This document shows positions 1 through 8,158 of a DNA stretch of 32,249 nucleotides, one piece after another. The DNA lies in assembly GCA_031422295.1 (NCBI GenBank), contig JANOQM010000060.1:1-32249 (forward strand), written 5' to 3'. The position numbers were made by a program, and so were the translations under genes. The notes under the pieces are model-generated. The model was given only the letters and a program-made list of their open reading frames with translations, was not told the origin of the DNA and did no database searches. This DNA is from JANOMH01 sp031422295. GTDB lineage: Bacteria; Pseudomonadota; Alphaproteobacteria; Rhodobacterales; Rhodobacteraceae. Positions within the stretch are counted from its first letter, which is position 1. Each line of letters begins with the position of its first letter.

Positions 1-311
1 CGATGACAATGGAAATGTCAGCCGAAGACATGGAAACCTTTGGCCGGATGGAAGGCAATTTCGAATACTGGTTGGCGCATGGTATGTTGCCCCTGTCGCA
101 ATTCCACGCCGATGTGAAAGCGTTGAAAAGCGGTGCGCCAAAAATTATCGTGGCACTCGGTGCTGCGTCCGTCGGCCAGCCGATCTACGAGATGGGCACG
201 GCTTTGGCGGTGGCACTCGGGGTGCAACCCGAGACATTCCCGGGTGATCACATGGGGTTCGAAATGGACCCGGCGGTATTTGCCGCAGCCCTCGGTGACG
301 TTCTGGCGTAA
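1..311 (+). CDS. alpha/beta hydrolase, C-terminal fragment
   Basis: The reading frame is open to the left window edge, so only about the last 102 residues are present and the true start lies outside. The fragment looks like the C-terminal third of an alpha/beta-hydrolase. It has a short helical segment with YWLAH, a strand-like stretch KIIVALGAAS that would precede the acidic-residue loop, and FPGDHMGFEMDP near the end, where the histidine would be the catalytic His of the Ser-Asp-His triad. The nucleophile elbow is missing because of the window edge. The substrate cannot be inferred. It belongs to the chromosomal flank, about 200 bp outside the left attachment repeat. Confidence 0.7.
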   Translation, partial: MTMEMSAEDMETFGRMEGNFEYWLAHGMLPLSQFHADVKALKSGAPKIIVALGAASVGQPIYEMGTALAVALGVQPETFPGDHMGFEMDPAVFAAALGDVLA

Positions 312-508
312 AGGTAGCGTCGGAACTCCTACTGACCCCGGATGGAAAGCTGCGCTGCGGTCCAAATGCGAACGCAGCGTGGTTCGAATGCCACCGCTTT
401 CCATGGGGGGGGACTCGTCAAACGTTGACATGGCGTTGACACAAAATGCGCAAGCAAAAACCCGACTATTTAGGTTGGGTTCTATCTATTTGATATCTTG
501 TATTTTTT
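312..508. other. non-coding chromosomal flank with a nested hairpin
   Basis: I see no convincing gene here. The stretch contains a nested inverted repeat. ATGGAAAGC at 342-350 pairs with GCTTTCCAT at 396-404 (9 bp). Inside it CGCTGCG at 353-359 pairs with CGCAGCG at 373-379 (7 bp). No T-run follows, so it is not a simple Rho-independent terminator. It could be a dispersed intergenic repeat or a structured RNA. The minus-strand terminator at 459-481 is listed separately. Confidence 0.5.
459..481 (-). terminator. Rho-independent terminator, probably the original one of tRNA-fMet
   Basis: AACCCGAC at 459-466 and GTTGGGTT at 474-481 form an 8-bp stem (one G-T wobble) around a 7-nt loop. Read on the minus strand, the stem ends in GGGTTTTTGC, giving a short U-run. 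It lies just outside the left copy of the 12-bp repeat. Before the island inserted, it would have sat about 30 bp downstream of the tRNA-fMet 3' end. Confidence 0.55.
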
Positions 509-520
509 TGGTTGCGGGGA
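509..520. repeat. left attachment-site repeat (distal copy of tRNA 3' end)
   Basis: TGGTTGCGGGGA is identical to 18349-18360, the 3' end of tRNA-fMet including its CCA, read on the plus strand. The match stops on both sides. On the island side the sequence forms an inverted repeat, GGTTGCG (510-516) and CGCAACC (523-529), which may be a recombinase-binding feature. Confidence 0.75.
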
Positions 521-652
521 TGCGCAACCAGCGTTGTCTACCGAACCTGCGGTGCGCCTTACGAGACTCAGTCGTCGGGGTCTCCACGGTCTAATAATTT
601 CAACCAGCAACTTCACCATAAATCCATGCCATTGAAGGCTGTTCCAGTTAGA

Positions 653-3448
653 TCACATTTTCTCGTTCATGAGATACCGACCGCGCAAATCGGTATCTGC
701 CTGTCGGGTATAAGCCGCCAAAATGCCTTGGACTGTCGCGTTAGGTAGGACCGCATCATCTGGAACCAAACAATAGCTCCAAGGCTTCTCACCGTGCTTA
801 TTGCTGTGATGCTCGTTGGCAATGTGGCACCAGAGGCTTGCGGCATCGGACTTGCGCTTGACGTCATCCGCGTCGATCTCCGAACGGCGTTTGGTTTCGA
901 CAATCAGCTTTTCCGTCTTTGTCTCTGCCACGAAGTCCGGCTGGTACGGCAACCCGTCGGTGTCGAAAATCTTGAACTGGTTCGGCCCCGGCTTCATCCA
1001 CAACATCACCGTGTCATCACGTTCAAGGAGCTCCGCCATCTTGCGTTCTGTGTCGGAGTCAAATTTTGCCTGCTGGTAACAGCTCTTCTTAAAACCGGTA
1101 AAGACGAACCGCTTGATTTCGCTGAGGCGTTCCGGGGGGTTACGGAAGTCACGAATGACGTCCTTGCCTGAACCATCAAACGTTTGCGGCTTGAGTTGGT
1201 CGAACGGGGCGCTCAGCGTCACACGATAGGTTGTAGTCGTCCGCCACATGTTTTGCCGCATCTGAACGATTATGGCGTCAGCCATAGCCTTGGCGCGGCC
1301 CTGCAGAACGTTTCGAACCTGCTCCTCATCGTTGAATTTTGACCGAAAGTGGGTCACGACCTGCCCGGAAAGCTCATAAAGTAGCGCCGCATGGCCGTCA
1401 TAATCGACCTCGTCAAAGTCGATCAGCTTCGTGACAACGTAATCCTCCAACCGGGCCGGACGGTCACTGCTGGCATCGCCTGCAATCTTAGTACGCTTTT
1501 CGGTCCGTAAAACCTGCACGAGCAATTCGCGCGACATCGGCTGATAGTTCCAACTGGCAAGGTCCAGCTTGAACGACCTGAAGCCAAACGAAACCTGATC
1601 CTGTGGGGTGATGGTCATGCTCGGAATGGCGATTGTCCGAGCGATGAAGGCGGCGCAGAACTCTGTGACGACAGCCTCGGCCCGTTCCTGCGTCAACTCA
1701 GTAAACAGGCCGCTCTTCGTGCGCTGGATCGCCATCGCGTCCTCGACAATCCGCTGAACCATGGCCGGTTTTTGCAGATCATGGATGGTTGCTATTTCAC
1801 GGCGGATTGTGGGCAGGACGTCTTGCAGCACGGTTTGGGCCAGTTCGACCTCCTCCTGCTTTTGAAAGGAAAACACTGGCGCGGCGGGTGCGGCGAACCC
1901 CTTGTTGCCATTTGCATCCACCGGCTCATCGCTGGGTTTTGCAAGGGCTTGTGTCAGCATCTGCTGGATCACCGACGGTGCTGTAATGATAACTGGCTTA
2001 CCCGTCGTCACATCACCGCCGTCGCCAATCGTGACTGTCTTCAGCTTGTGAATAACGCCGTTCGCGTCCTTCGCCCTTTCGATCAACTCGTTGAACCGAT
2101 CATGCGCGATGACGGTCAGGGTATCGACTTCTTCCACCCCGGTCCGCTTGCCATAGGGCAGCCGCAACCCGCGCCCCAGTGTTTGTTCGGTCAAGATATC
2201 TGACGCGGAAGCCCGGAGCGGCACAATGGTGAATAGGTTGGATACGTCCCACCCTTCTTTCAACTTGTTCACATGGATAACGATATCGGTGTCGCCAGCT
2301 TTTTCGATGTTCAGCAACCGTTGCGCGTTCTCGTCGCTTTCTTCGCCGGTCAGTTTCGAATGTATCTCGGCCACGCGACCCTTGTAGCGGCCTGCAAAGA
2401 AGGCATCCGACTCGACATGCGCACGCACCTGCCGCGCGTGTTCGGTATCTTGGGTGACCACCAGCATGAACGGATGCACCACCCGGACGCCGTTCTGGCG
2501 GGCGTAGGTTTCCAGCTTCACCTTCACATGCTCGTGGTAGTTGATGCCGTCTTCCAGCTTGATCCGTTCGAGCGCGTCGGCGTCCACCGATTTTGGGTCA
2601 AAGTTGGCGCGGGTGCCGACGGCGGGTTCCTTGACATAGCCGTCTTCCATCGCGGCGGGCAGGTCATAGCGATAGACGACATTCTTGAACGCCTGCGGGC
2701 TTGCGCCTACCGTCTTGGGTGTGGCGGTCACTTCCAGCCCCAAGATCGGCTTCAATTCGGCAATCGCGCGTGCGCCAGCCGATCCGCGATAGCGGTGCGC
2801 TTCGTCCATCAGCAGGACAAGATCGTCCAATCCCGCCAGATAGCTGAAATAGCTTTCGCCGATGTATTCCGAAAGCCGCTTGATGCGGGGGGATTTGCCG
2901 CCGCGCGCCTCGGAATTGATTTTCGAGATGTTGAAGATGTTGATGATCGCGGCCTCTTGACCCAAGAGGTCTGAGCCGCGCACGCCGCGCCCTTCTTCAT
3001 AGTTTTCGGCATTGACGATCAGCGGCGGTTGCAGCGCGAAGGCCTCGATCCCTCTGAAGACATATTTCGGGCTGGCGGGCTGGAAATCGGCCAGAAGCTT
3101 GTCGTAGATCGTCAGGTTTGGGGCGAGGACGAAAAAGTTCCGGCTTTTGCCGATCATGAACAGATAGCTGATGAATGCGCCCATCAGGCGGGTTTTGCCG
3201 ACACCGGTGGCGAGTGCGAAGCAGATGCTTGGAAAGTCGCGTTCGAATTCGTCAAAGTCGGCGTCGCTGAGATTGCCATAGGCGGTTTGCACAGCGGCAC
3301 GGGCGGTGGCCACATCTGTAGCCTTGGTGGGGGCAACAAGGTCGACGATGTTGTGCAGGCGGGCCAGCGCCTCGGTCTGTGGTTTACGCAGGGACAGGCG
3401 TTGGGTCACTTGGGTCAGTGCGCGGGTGGGGTCGATGGGGGTTCTCAT
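653..3448 (-). CDS. type III restriction endonuclease subunit (Res)
   Basis: A 931-residue protein with a superfamily 2 helicase core and a C-terminal nuclease, as in type III Res subunits, which translocate or slide on DNA and cut near unmethylated sites together with Mod. Visible motifs are Walker A ATGVGKT (80-86), DEAH (215-218), TATP (241-244), and a motif V/VI block with EGWDVSN and TLGRGLRLPYG around residues 390-430. A PD-(D/E)xK site is near the end: PDF at 837-839 and VETK at 850-853. All key residues are present, so it should be active. Its ATG overlaps the methyltransferase stop by 4 nt (ATGA), implying translational coupling. The length fits the family (about 900-1000). It is the last gene of the operon. 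Confidence 0.88.
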   Translation of the reverse strand: MRTPIDPTRALTQVTQRLSLRKPQTEALARLHNIVDLVAPTKATDVATARAAVQTAYGNLSDADFDEFERDFPSICFALATGVGKTRLMGAFISYLFMIGKSRNFFVLAPNLTIYDKLLADFQPASPKYVFRGIEAFALQPPLIVNAENYEEGRGVRGSDLLGQEAAIINIFNISKINSEARGGKSPRIKRLSEYIGESYFSYLAGLDDLVLLMDEAHRYRGSAGARAIAELKPILGLEVTATPKTVGASPQAFKNVVYRYDLPAAMEDGYVKEPAVGTRANFDPKSVDADALERIKLEDGINYHEHVKVKLETYARQNGVRVVHPFMLVVTQDTEHARQVRAHVESDAFFAGRYKGRVAEIHSKLTGEESDENAQRLLNIEKAGDTDIVIHVNKLKEGWDVSNLFTIVPLRASASDILTEQTLGRGLRLPYGKRTGVEEVDTLTVIAHDRFNELIERAKDANGVIHKLKTVTIGDGGDVTTGKPVIITAPSVIQQMLTQALAKPSDEPVDANGNKGFAAPAAPVFSFQKQEEVELAQTVLQDVLPTIRREIATIHDLQKPAMVQRIVEDAMAIQRTKSGLFTELTQERAEAVVTEFCAAFIARTIAIPSMTITPQDQVSFGFRSFKLDLASWNYQPMSRELLVQVLRTEKRTKIAGDASSDRPARLEDYVVTKLIDFDEVDYDGHAALLYELSGQVVTHFRSKFNDEEQVRNVLQGRAKAMADAIIVQMRQNMWRTTTTYRVTLSAPFDQLKPQTFDGSGKDVIRDFRNPPERLSEIKRFVFTGFKKSCYQQAKFDSDTERKMAELLERDDTVMLWMKPGPNQFKIFDTDGLPYQPDFVAETKTEKLIVETKRRSEIDADDVKRKSDAASLWCHIANEHHSNKHGEKPWSYCLVPDDAVLPNATVQGILAAYTRQADTDLRGRYLMNEKM

Positions 3449-5121
3449 TCCGCGTCACCATCGTCGAACAGGCCGGGTTCGCGGTCGGTGATTTTTGATT
3501 TTCGCGGCGCTGGTTCGGGGGGCACATCCTCGGCCATCGGCAGGGCGGCGATTTTCAGGGAATAGTCGTCTTTGCCCCATTCGCAGGCGTCCAGCACGGC
3601 GGTGGGGATTTTGCGCACGGTCAGGTTGGCGAATTGCGCAGCTTGGTCACCCTGAAACGCCTTGCAGCAGATCAACAGGCTGCGGGTCTCGCCCACCTCG
3701 TCCGACAATGCGCGTAACTGGTCAAAGGTCAGGCTGTTGGTGGTGACGTAGATGAAGGCCGCGTCTTGGGCATGGCCGTGCATCCAATAGGTGTCGGGCG
3801 ACGGGTCATAGGTGAACCCCATATGTTTGCAGACTGCCTCGGCCAGCATGGCGGGGTTATAGTCGCGGGCGATGATCCAGTTGCCCCAGTGGTCGCGTTC
3901 CAGCAGCGACGGGGCAAGGCGGTAGAACTGATAGCCGCCGCCGCCTTTCCAACCCGCCGCGTCGGTCACACCGCCCGCATCGGTGCCGTCGATCACCTTT
4001 TGCATCCGGGGCACGATATGGGTTTTGGCATGATCGCCGAGTTCCACCATGATCCAGCGACGACCCATTTTATGCGCGACCGCCCCGGTGGTGCCGGAGC
4101 CTGCGAAGGAGTCGAGCACGAGGTCGCCGGGGTTGGTGGCGAGCTTAAGAATCCTGTCAATTAGGCGTTCTGGTTTTGGCGTATCAAACACATTGTCTGG
4201 CCCAAACAGACCTATCATTTCCTTCTTGGATTCGTCGGTGTGGCCAACTTCTGCGTGTGGCCACCAGTTGTGAGGCGTCATTCCATCCCTCACCTCAGAA
4301 AGAAAGAGCTTGAGCGAGGGAACGCTATTTTCTCCAGCTATGCCCCACCAGAGACGATTTTCATCGACATGAGTTTGGTGAGTTTCGGTTTCATACTTCC
4401 AAGCCTTGATGCGGTTTCGGACCATTTCGCCTGTAAATGGGTTCTTGATGGGGTAAACTAAGTTTGGCCGTTGCCGAACAGTAGCTTGATTGAGATAATC
4501 CACTGCTTTCCATGGCCCTCTCAGATCATTGTCGGGATTCGAATATCGTGCTTCTGCGTCGCCTGATCGAGGCAATAAATTATTCATAAAATTTTCGGAT
4601 TTTCGATATACAAGGATATGATCAATAATCGAAGCAATGCCTTTGAAATTATTGCTCACGCTGTATTTCTTCTGCCAAGTGATATGTCGAATAAAACTGC
4701 TTCGCCCAAAAACCTCATCACACAACACTTTCAGATAATGCGCCTCGTTGTCGTCAATGGTGATCCAGATTGACCCATCCTCGGACAACAACCCGCGCAG
4801 CAATTCCAGCCGGTCGCGCATCATCGTCAACCACAGTGAATGCTCCAACCCGTCATCATAATGCTCAAACGCCGACCCGGTGTTATAGGGCGGGTCGATA
4901 AAGATGCATTTCACCTGCCCCCGCACCGCCGGATCAGTTTCCAGCGCCTTCAACGCCAGAAGGTTGTCGCCATGGATCAGCCTATTGCCAAAGATATCGC
5001 CCTCGCGCCGCGCTGAGGCATGGTGCGAAAACTCTGGCTCCTCGATCAGGATGCGCGGCTCCAGCCGGGGGCGCACGTCCTTGCCGATCCATGTCAGTTC
5101 CAGCTTGGTCTTGGTGGCCAT
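3445..5121 (-). CDS. type III DNA methyltransferase subunit (Mod)
   Basis: A site-specific DNA N6-adenine (or N4-cytosine) methyltransferase of the beta class, the modification and specificity subunit partnering Res. With the chosen start it has 558 residues. DPPY (76-79) is the catalytic motif IV and DSFAGSG (337-343) is the S-adenosylmethionine-binding motif I; this IV-before-I order defines the beta class. The target-recognition region lies between them, roughly 145-325. I chose ATG at 5121 because it overlaps the helicase stop as TGATG and gives the family-typical beginning MATKTKLELTWIGKD. An ATG at 5136 is possible but has no ribosome binding site. The middle of the gene (about 4150-4720) is much more AT-rich than its ends, suggesting an exchanged recognition domain. 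Confidence 0.9.
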   Translation of the reverse strand: MATKTKLELTWIGKDVRPRLEPRILIEEPEFSHHASARREGDIFGNRLIHGDNLLALKALETDPAVRGQVKCIFIDPPYNTGSAFEHYDDGLEHSLWLTMMRDRLELLRGLLSEDGSIWITIDDNEAHYLKVLCDEVFGRSSFIRHITWQKKYSVSNNFKGIASIIDHILVYRKSENFMNNLLPRSGDAEARYSNPDNDLRGPWKAVDYLNQATVRQRPNLVYPIKNPFTGEMVRNRIKAWKYETETHQTHVDENRLWWGIAGENSVPSLKLFLSEVRDGMTPHNWWPHAEVGHTDESKKEMIGLFGPDNVFDTPKPERLIDRILKLATNPGDLVLDSFAGSGTTGAVAHKMGRRWIMVELGDHAKTHIVPRMQKVIDGTDAGGVTDAAGWKGGGGYQFYRLAPSLLERDHWGNWIIARDYNPAMLAEAVCKHMGFTYDPSPDTYWMHGHAQDAAFIYVTTNSLTFDQLRALSDEVGETRSLLICCKAFQGDQAAQFANLTVRKIPTAVLDACEWGKDDYSLKIAALPMAEDVPPEPAPRKSKITDREPGLFDDGDAE

Positions 5122-7976
5122 CAGGTCAGGTTCCATCGTATCGTGAACAGCGGGGTCAGCGCGGGGGTCAGCGCCAGTTGGTCGGCTATCGCATCCAACA
5201 TGCGTTCGCGTTCGGTATCAATCTCGGCCAGTCGCGTATACAGGCGGTGCTGCAAATCATCAGCCTGCCGTTTCAGCGCGGCGGCCTGCCGTTGCAAATC
5301 CACCTTTTGCGCCAGTTCATGCGCGGCGCGCGATGATTTCTTGCATTCATTCGCCTGTTTGGTCAGCGTCTTGATCTGCGCGTCATAGGATACCTTGGCA
5401 TCCTCGCGCCAGTTGTCCAGCCGCTCTTCCTCTTCAATCAGGAACTCGCCCAACCGTTCCTGCGCCCGCCCCACAATCTCGGTCCGCCGCGTGTCCAACA
5501 CTTGCGCCAGAACGGGTTCGGGCAGGCCAGCGGGTGCAGGCCCGGTCAAGGTGGCCGGAACCGACAGCATCCGTTCGGCGGTGTCCAGAGCAATGGGGGT
5601 GCCATCATCAGTAAAGGCGGCGCAGATAATCTCGTCATAGGTGCGGGCCGGGGTGGCAAGGGTCAGTTGCGCCACCCGCATCCAGCCCGACGCGCCGCGC
5701 AGCCGCGCCACATCGGACAGGTTGCCGTCATAGGCGGCATAGTCAAAGTGCAGCGTCGCAGGGGGCAGATCATGCGCCTTGGCCTGCGCGACAAGTTGGT
5801 CTGCCAACCCCTCGTCGGCGAGCCGGAAAAACCGCCACCCGCGTTCATCCGCTTCGGGCCACTCGGTGGAATAAGTATCGCCCGCATGGTCAAACCGTTC
5901 GGCATGGTCAGTGTGAAACCGGGCGTCGGGCAATTCGGCCCGTACAAGGTTCAGCAGGGCGCGTTTGAATTCCCCTAAGGCGGCATTGACCGCCACCTTG
6001 CGACCCAGCAACCGTTCGATGACCTTGTCATCCATTTCAGCCAGCAGTTGGTTGCGTGCGACCTGTTTGGCCTCGTCAATCTCGACACTGAATTCCGCTT
6101 GCAAGGCGTCAAAGGCGGCGTTGATCTGATCGTTGGACCGGCAGGATTGCACGATGTCCAAAATGCGGCGTTCGATATCGACGCCGGACTCAATAGCGCC
6201 CAGCACCTCGTCCGATGACCCAAAGACGCCGTCGAACAGCTTGAACTTCTGGTCCAGCAATTGCACGATCCGCGCCTCGGCCTGATTCTTGCGGTTCATG
6301 AAGTTAATGACCGTGACGTCGATTTTCTGGCCATAGCGGTGGCAGCGCCCGATGCGCTGTTCCACCCGCTGCGGATTCCACGGCAAGTCATAGTTGATAA
6401 GCAGCGAGCAGAATTGCAGGTTGATCCCCTCGGCCCCGGATTCGGTAGCAATCAGGATGGTGCGGTCGTTCTTGAAGGCATCGACCACAGCGGCCTTCAT
6501 GTCGGCGGTCTTGGACCCCGAAACGATATCGGTGCCGCGATGCTTTTCAGCCCAAGATTTGTACAGCGCGCCACTGTCCTTGTCCGCATTAGAGCCGTTT
6601 AGGATGACGGTCTGGCCCGCAAAACCGTTCCGTTCCAACAGGTCACGCAGATAGGCTTGGGTGCGCACGGATTCAGTAAAGATCACCGCCTTGCGCTGTC
6701 CGCCCTTGCCCGCGATTTCGGTCAACACGCCGGGAAGACATTCAAGCAGCGCCTTGCCCTTGGCATTGCCGTCTATGGATGAGGCCAGATTGCGATACTG
6801 GGTAAGCTCGGCAATCTCGGCTTGCAGGTGTTTGGGGTCAATCTTTTCGGCAGCATCATCGTCGGCCTGAACCGCATCCGCCTCTGCCCCGCTGCCCGCC
6901 TCGCGCCAGTCTTCGGCCTCCTCGGCGAAGCCATCAATATCGTCCAAGGTCTCGGCATTGGCAGACCGCTGCCGCTCCAACCGCTTGACCATCTTGTCGA
7001 GCGTCAAAGCGATAGCAAAGGATGACGACCCCAGGATTTTCCGGAGCGTCAGAGTCACAAGGTGACGACCGTTTTTACCCAAGGCCAGCGTATCTTCCCG
7101 CTGCAGATAGGCGGACATCATGTCGTAGAGATCAGTTTCCAGCCGGGATGGCGTGAAGTCGAAGGTTTTGGGCAGGCGGTTGGTATAGTTGATCAGCCCA
7201 GCCTTTTGGACCTGCCTACGCAATGTCCGTTTGCAGATCGGCTCCAGCCTGCGGGCCAGAAGTGCCTGAGACGTTTGGTCATCCCTGCCCCCGAACTCCG
7301 CGCGAAAGGCTTGCTCTGAGCCGAAATAGGCATCATCAATGACGGTGATCAGCCCGTATAATTCCATGAGATTGTTTTGCAATGGCGTGGCTGTGAGCAA
7401 GAGCTTCTGCCGCCCGACGAGGGCATTGCGTAGGACGGCAGAGCGGGAGGTTTCCAGCGCACGATAAACGTTTCGCAATTTGTGCGCCTCGTCAAAGACG
7501 ACAAGGCTCCACGGAACGGCACGGATGTTGTCGGCAATTCGAGCGGCATATTCATAGGACAGGATGATGATTCCCTCCCCCCGCCCGAGTGGGCTGGGAC
7601 GCCCGGTTGCGATGATTTCCTTCAACCGCTTGGCGTCAAGAATGATGGAAGGAAGCGAAAATTTTTCCCGCAGTTCGGTCGCCCATTGCTTGCGCAAGGA
7701 TGCGGGTACGATCAGCAGCAAATTCCGCTGTCGCTCCCACCAGCGCTGACTAAGGACGAGTGCCGCTTCAATCGTTTTGCCAAGCCCGACTTCGTCCGCA
7801 AGAAGCACCCCTTTTGACAACGGGGAACGTAGGGCAAACATGGCCGCATCAACTTGGTGAGGGTTGAGGTCCACACGAGCTGAGGAAAGTGATTGGGTCA
7901 GGGAATCCTGCTCACCAATCCCTTCACGTGTAAGGAAGTGCGCGAAAAACTTGGCCTGATAGTTCGTGTAGATCAA
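5121..7976 (-). CDS. SNF2-family DNA helicase/translocase linked to type III R-M
   Basis: A 951-residue SF2 ATPase of the SNF2/RapA type. Motifs: Walker A DEVGLGKT (61-68), DEAH (162-165), TATPLQNN (195-202), and a C-terminal helicase lobe with NYDLPWNP followed by QRIGRCHRYGQ around residues 530-560. The last 130 residues are charged and look coiled-coil (many Glu/Arg/Lys/Gln). No nuclease motif is evident. It is the first gene of a minus-strand operon; its TGA overlaps the Mod ATG by one base. Such SNF2-Mod-Res trios recur in defence islands to my knowledge, but the role of the SNF2 protein is not settled. It could remodel or translocate DNA for the restriction complex. The 5' part of the gene is less GC-rich than the 3' part. 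Confidence 0.85.
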   Translation of the reverse strand: MIYTNYQAKFFAHFLTREGIGEQDSLTQSLSSARVDLNPHQVDAAMFALRSPLSKGVLLADEVGLGKTIEAALVLSQRWWERQRNLLLIVPASLRKQWATELREKFSLPSIILDAKRLKEIIATGRPSPLGRGEGIIILSYEYAARIADNIRAVPWSLVVFDEAHKLRNVYRALETSRSAVLRNALVGRQKLLLTATPLQNNLMELYGLITVIDDAYFGSEQAFRAEFGGRDDQTSQALLARRLEPICKRTLRRQVQKAGLINYTNRLPKTFDFTPSRLETDLYDMMSAYLQREDTLALGKNGRHLVTLTLRKILGSSSFAIALTLDKMVKRLERQRSANAETLDDIDGFAEEAEDWREAGSGAEADAVQADDDAAEKIDPKHLQAEIAELTQYRNLASSIDGNAKGKALLECLPGVLTEIAGKGGQRKAVIFTESVRTQAYLRDLLERNGFAGQTVILNGSNADKDSGALYKSWAEKHRGTDIVSGSKTADMKAAVVDAFKNDRTILIATESGAEGINLQFCSLLINYDLPWNPQRVEQRIGRCHRYGQKIDVTVINFMNRKNQAEARIVQLLDQKFKLFDGVFGSSDEVLGAIESGVDIERRILDIVQSCRSNDQINAAFDALQAEFSVEIDEAKQVARNQLLAEMDDKVIERLLGRKVAVNAALGEFKRALLNLVRAELPDARFHTDHAERFDHAGDTYSTEWPEADERGWRFFRLADEGLADQLVAQAKAHDLPPATLHFDYAAYDGNLSDVARLRGASGWMRVAQLTLATPARTYDEIICAAFTDDGTPIALDTAERMLSVPATLTGPAPAGLPEPVLAQVLDTRRTEIVGRAQERLGEFLIEEEERLDNWREDAKVSYDAQIKTLTKQANECKKSSRAAHELAQKVDLQRQAAALKRQADDLQHRLYTRLAEIDTERERMLDAIADQLALTPALTPLFTIRWNLT

Positions 7977-8035
7977 TGCCCGCGCGTCCTATGCTGTTGG
8001 TTCGGTCGTTTCAGAATAGTCCCTCACAAGTGCCT

Positions 8036-8077
8036 ACCACAGATTGCGTCCTTTGCCAGAAAGTTCACCACAGATTG
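8036..8077. promoter_or_regulatory. paired direct repeats in the divergent promoter region
   Basis: ACCACAGATTG occurs at 8036-8046 and again at 8067-8077, start-to-start distance 31 bp, about three helical turns. GTGCCT lies just before the first copy and just after the second. They sit between the divergent SNF2 helicase (start 7976) and the RelA/SpoT-like gene (start 8159). A role as a tandem operator is inferred only from position and spacing. Confidence 0.4.
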
Positions 8078-8158
8078 GTGCCTGTTTCTTCATTGACCCC
8101 AGTGATGTAAGGATAATCAACAAACGCTGCGAAGACGTGGGTTTCACGGGGTAAATAT

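Noticed and set aside
372..395. tRNA pseudogene suggested by a TTCGAAT loop
   Set aside because: The bases around the loop do not form a proper T stem and no other cloverleaf arms fit.
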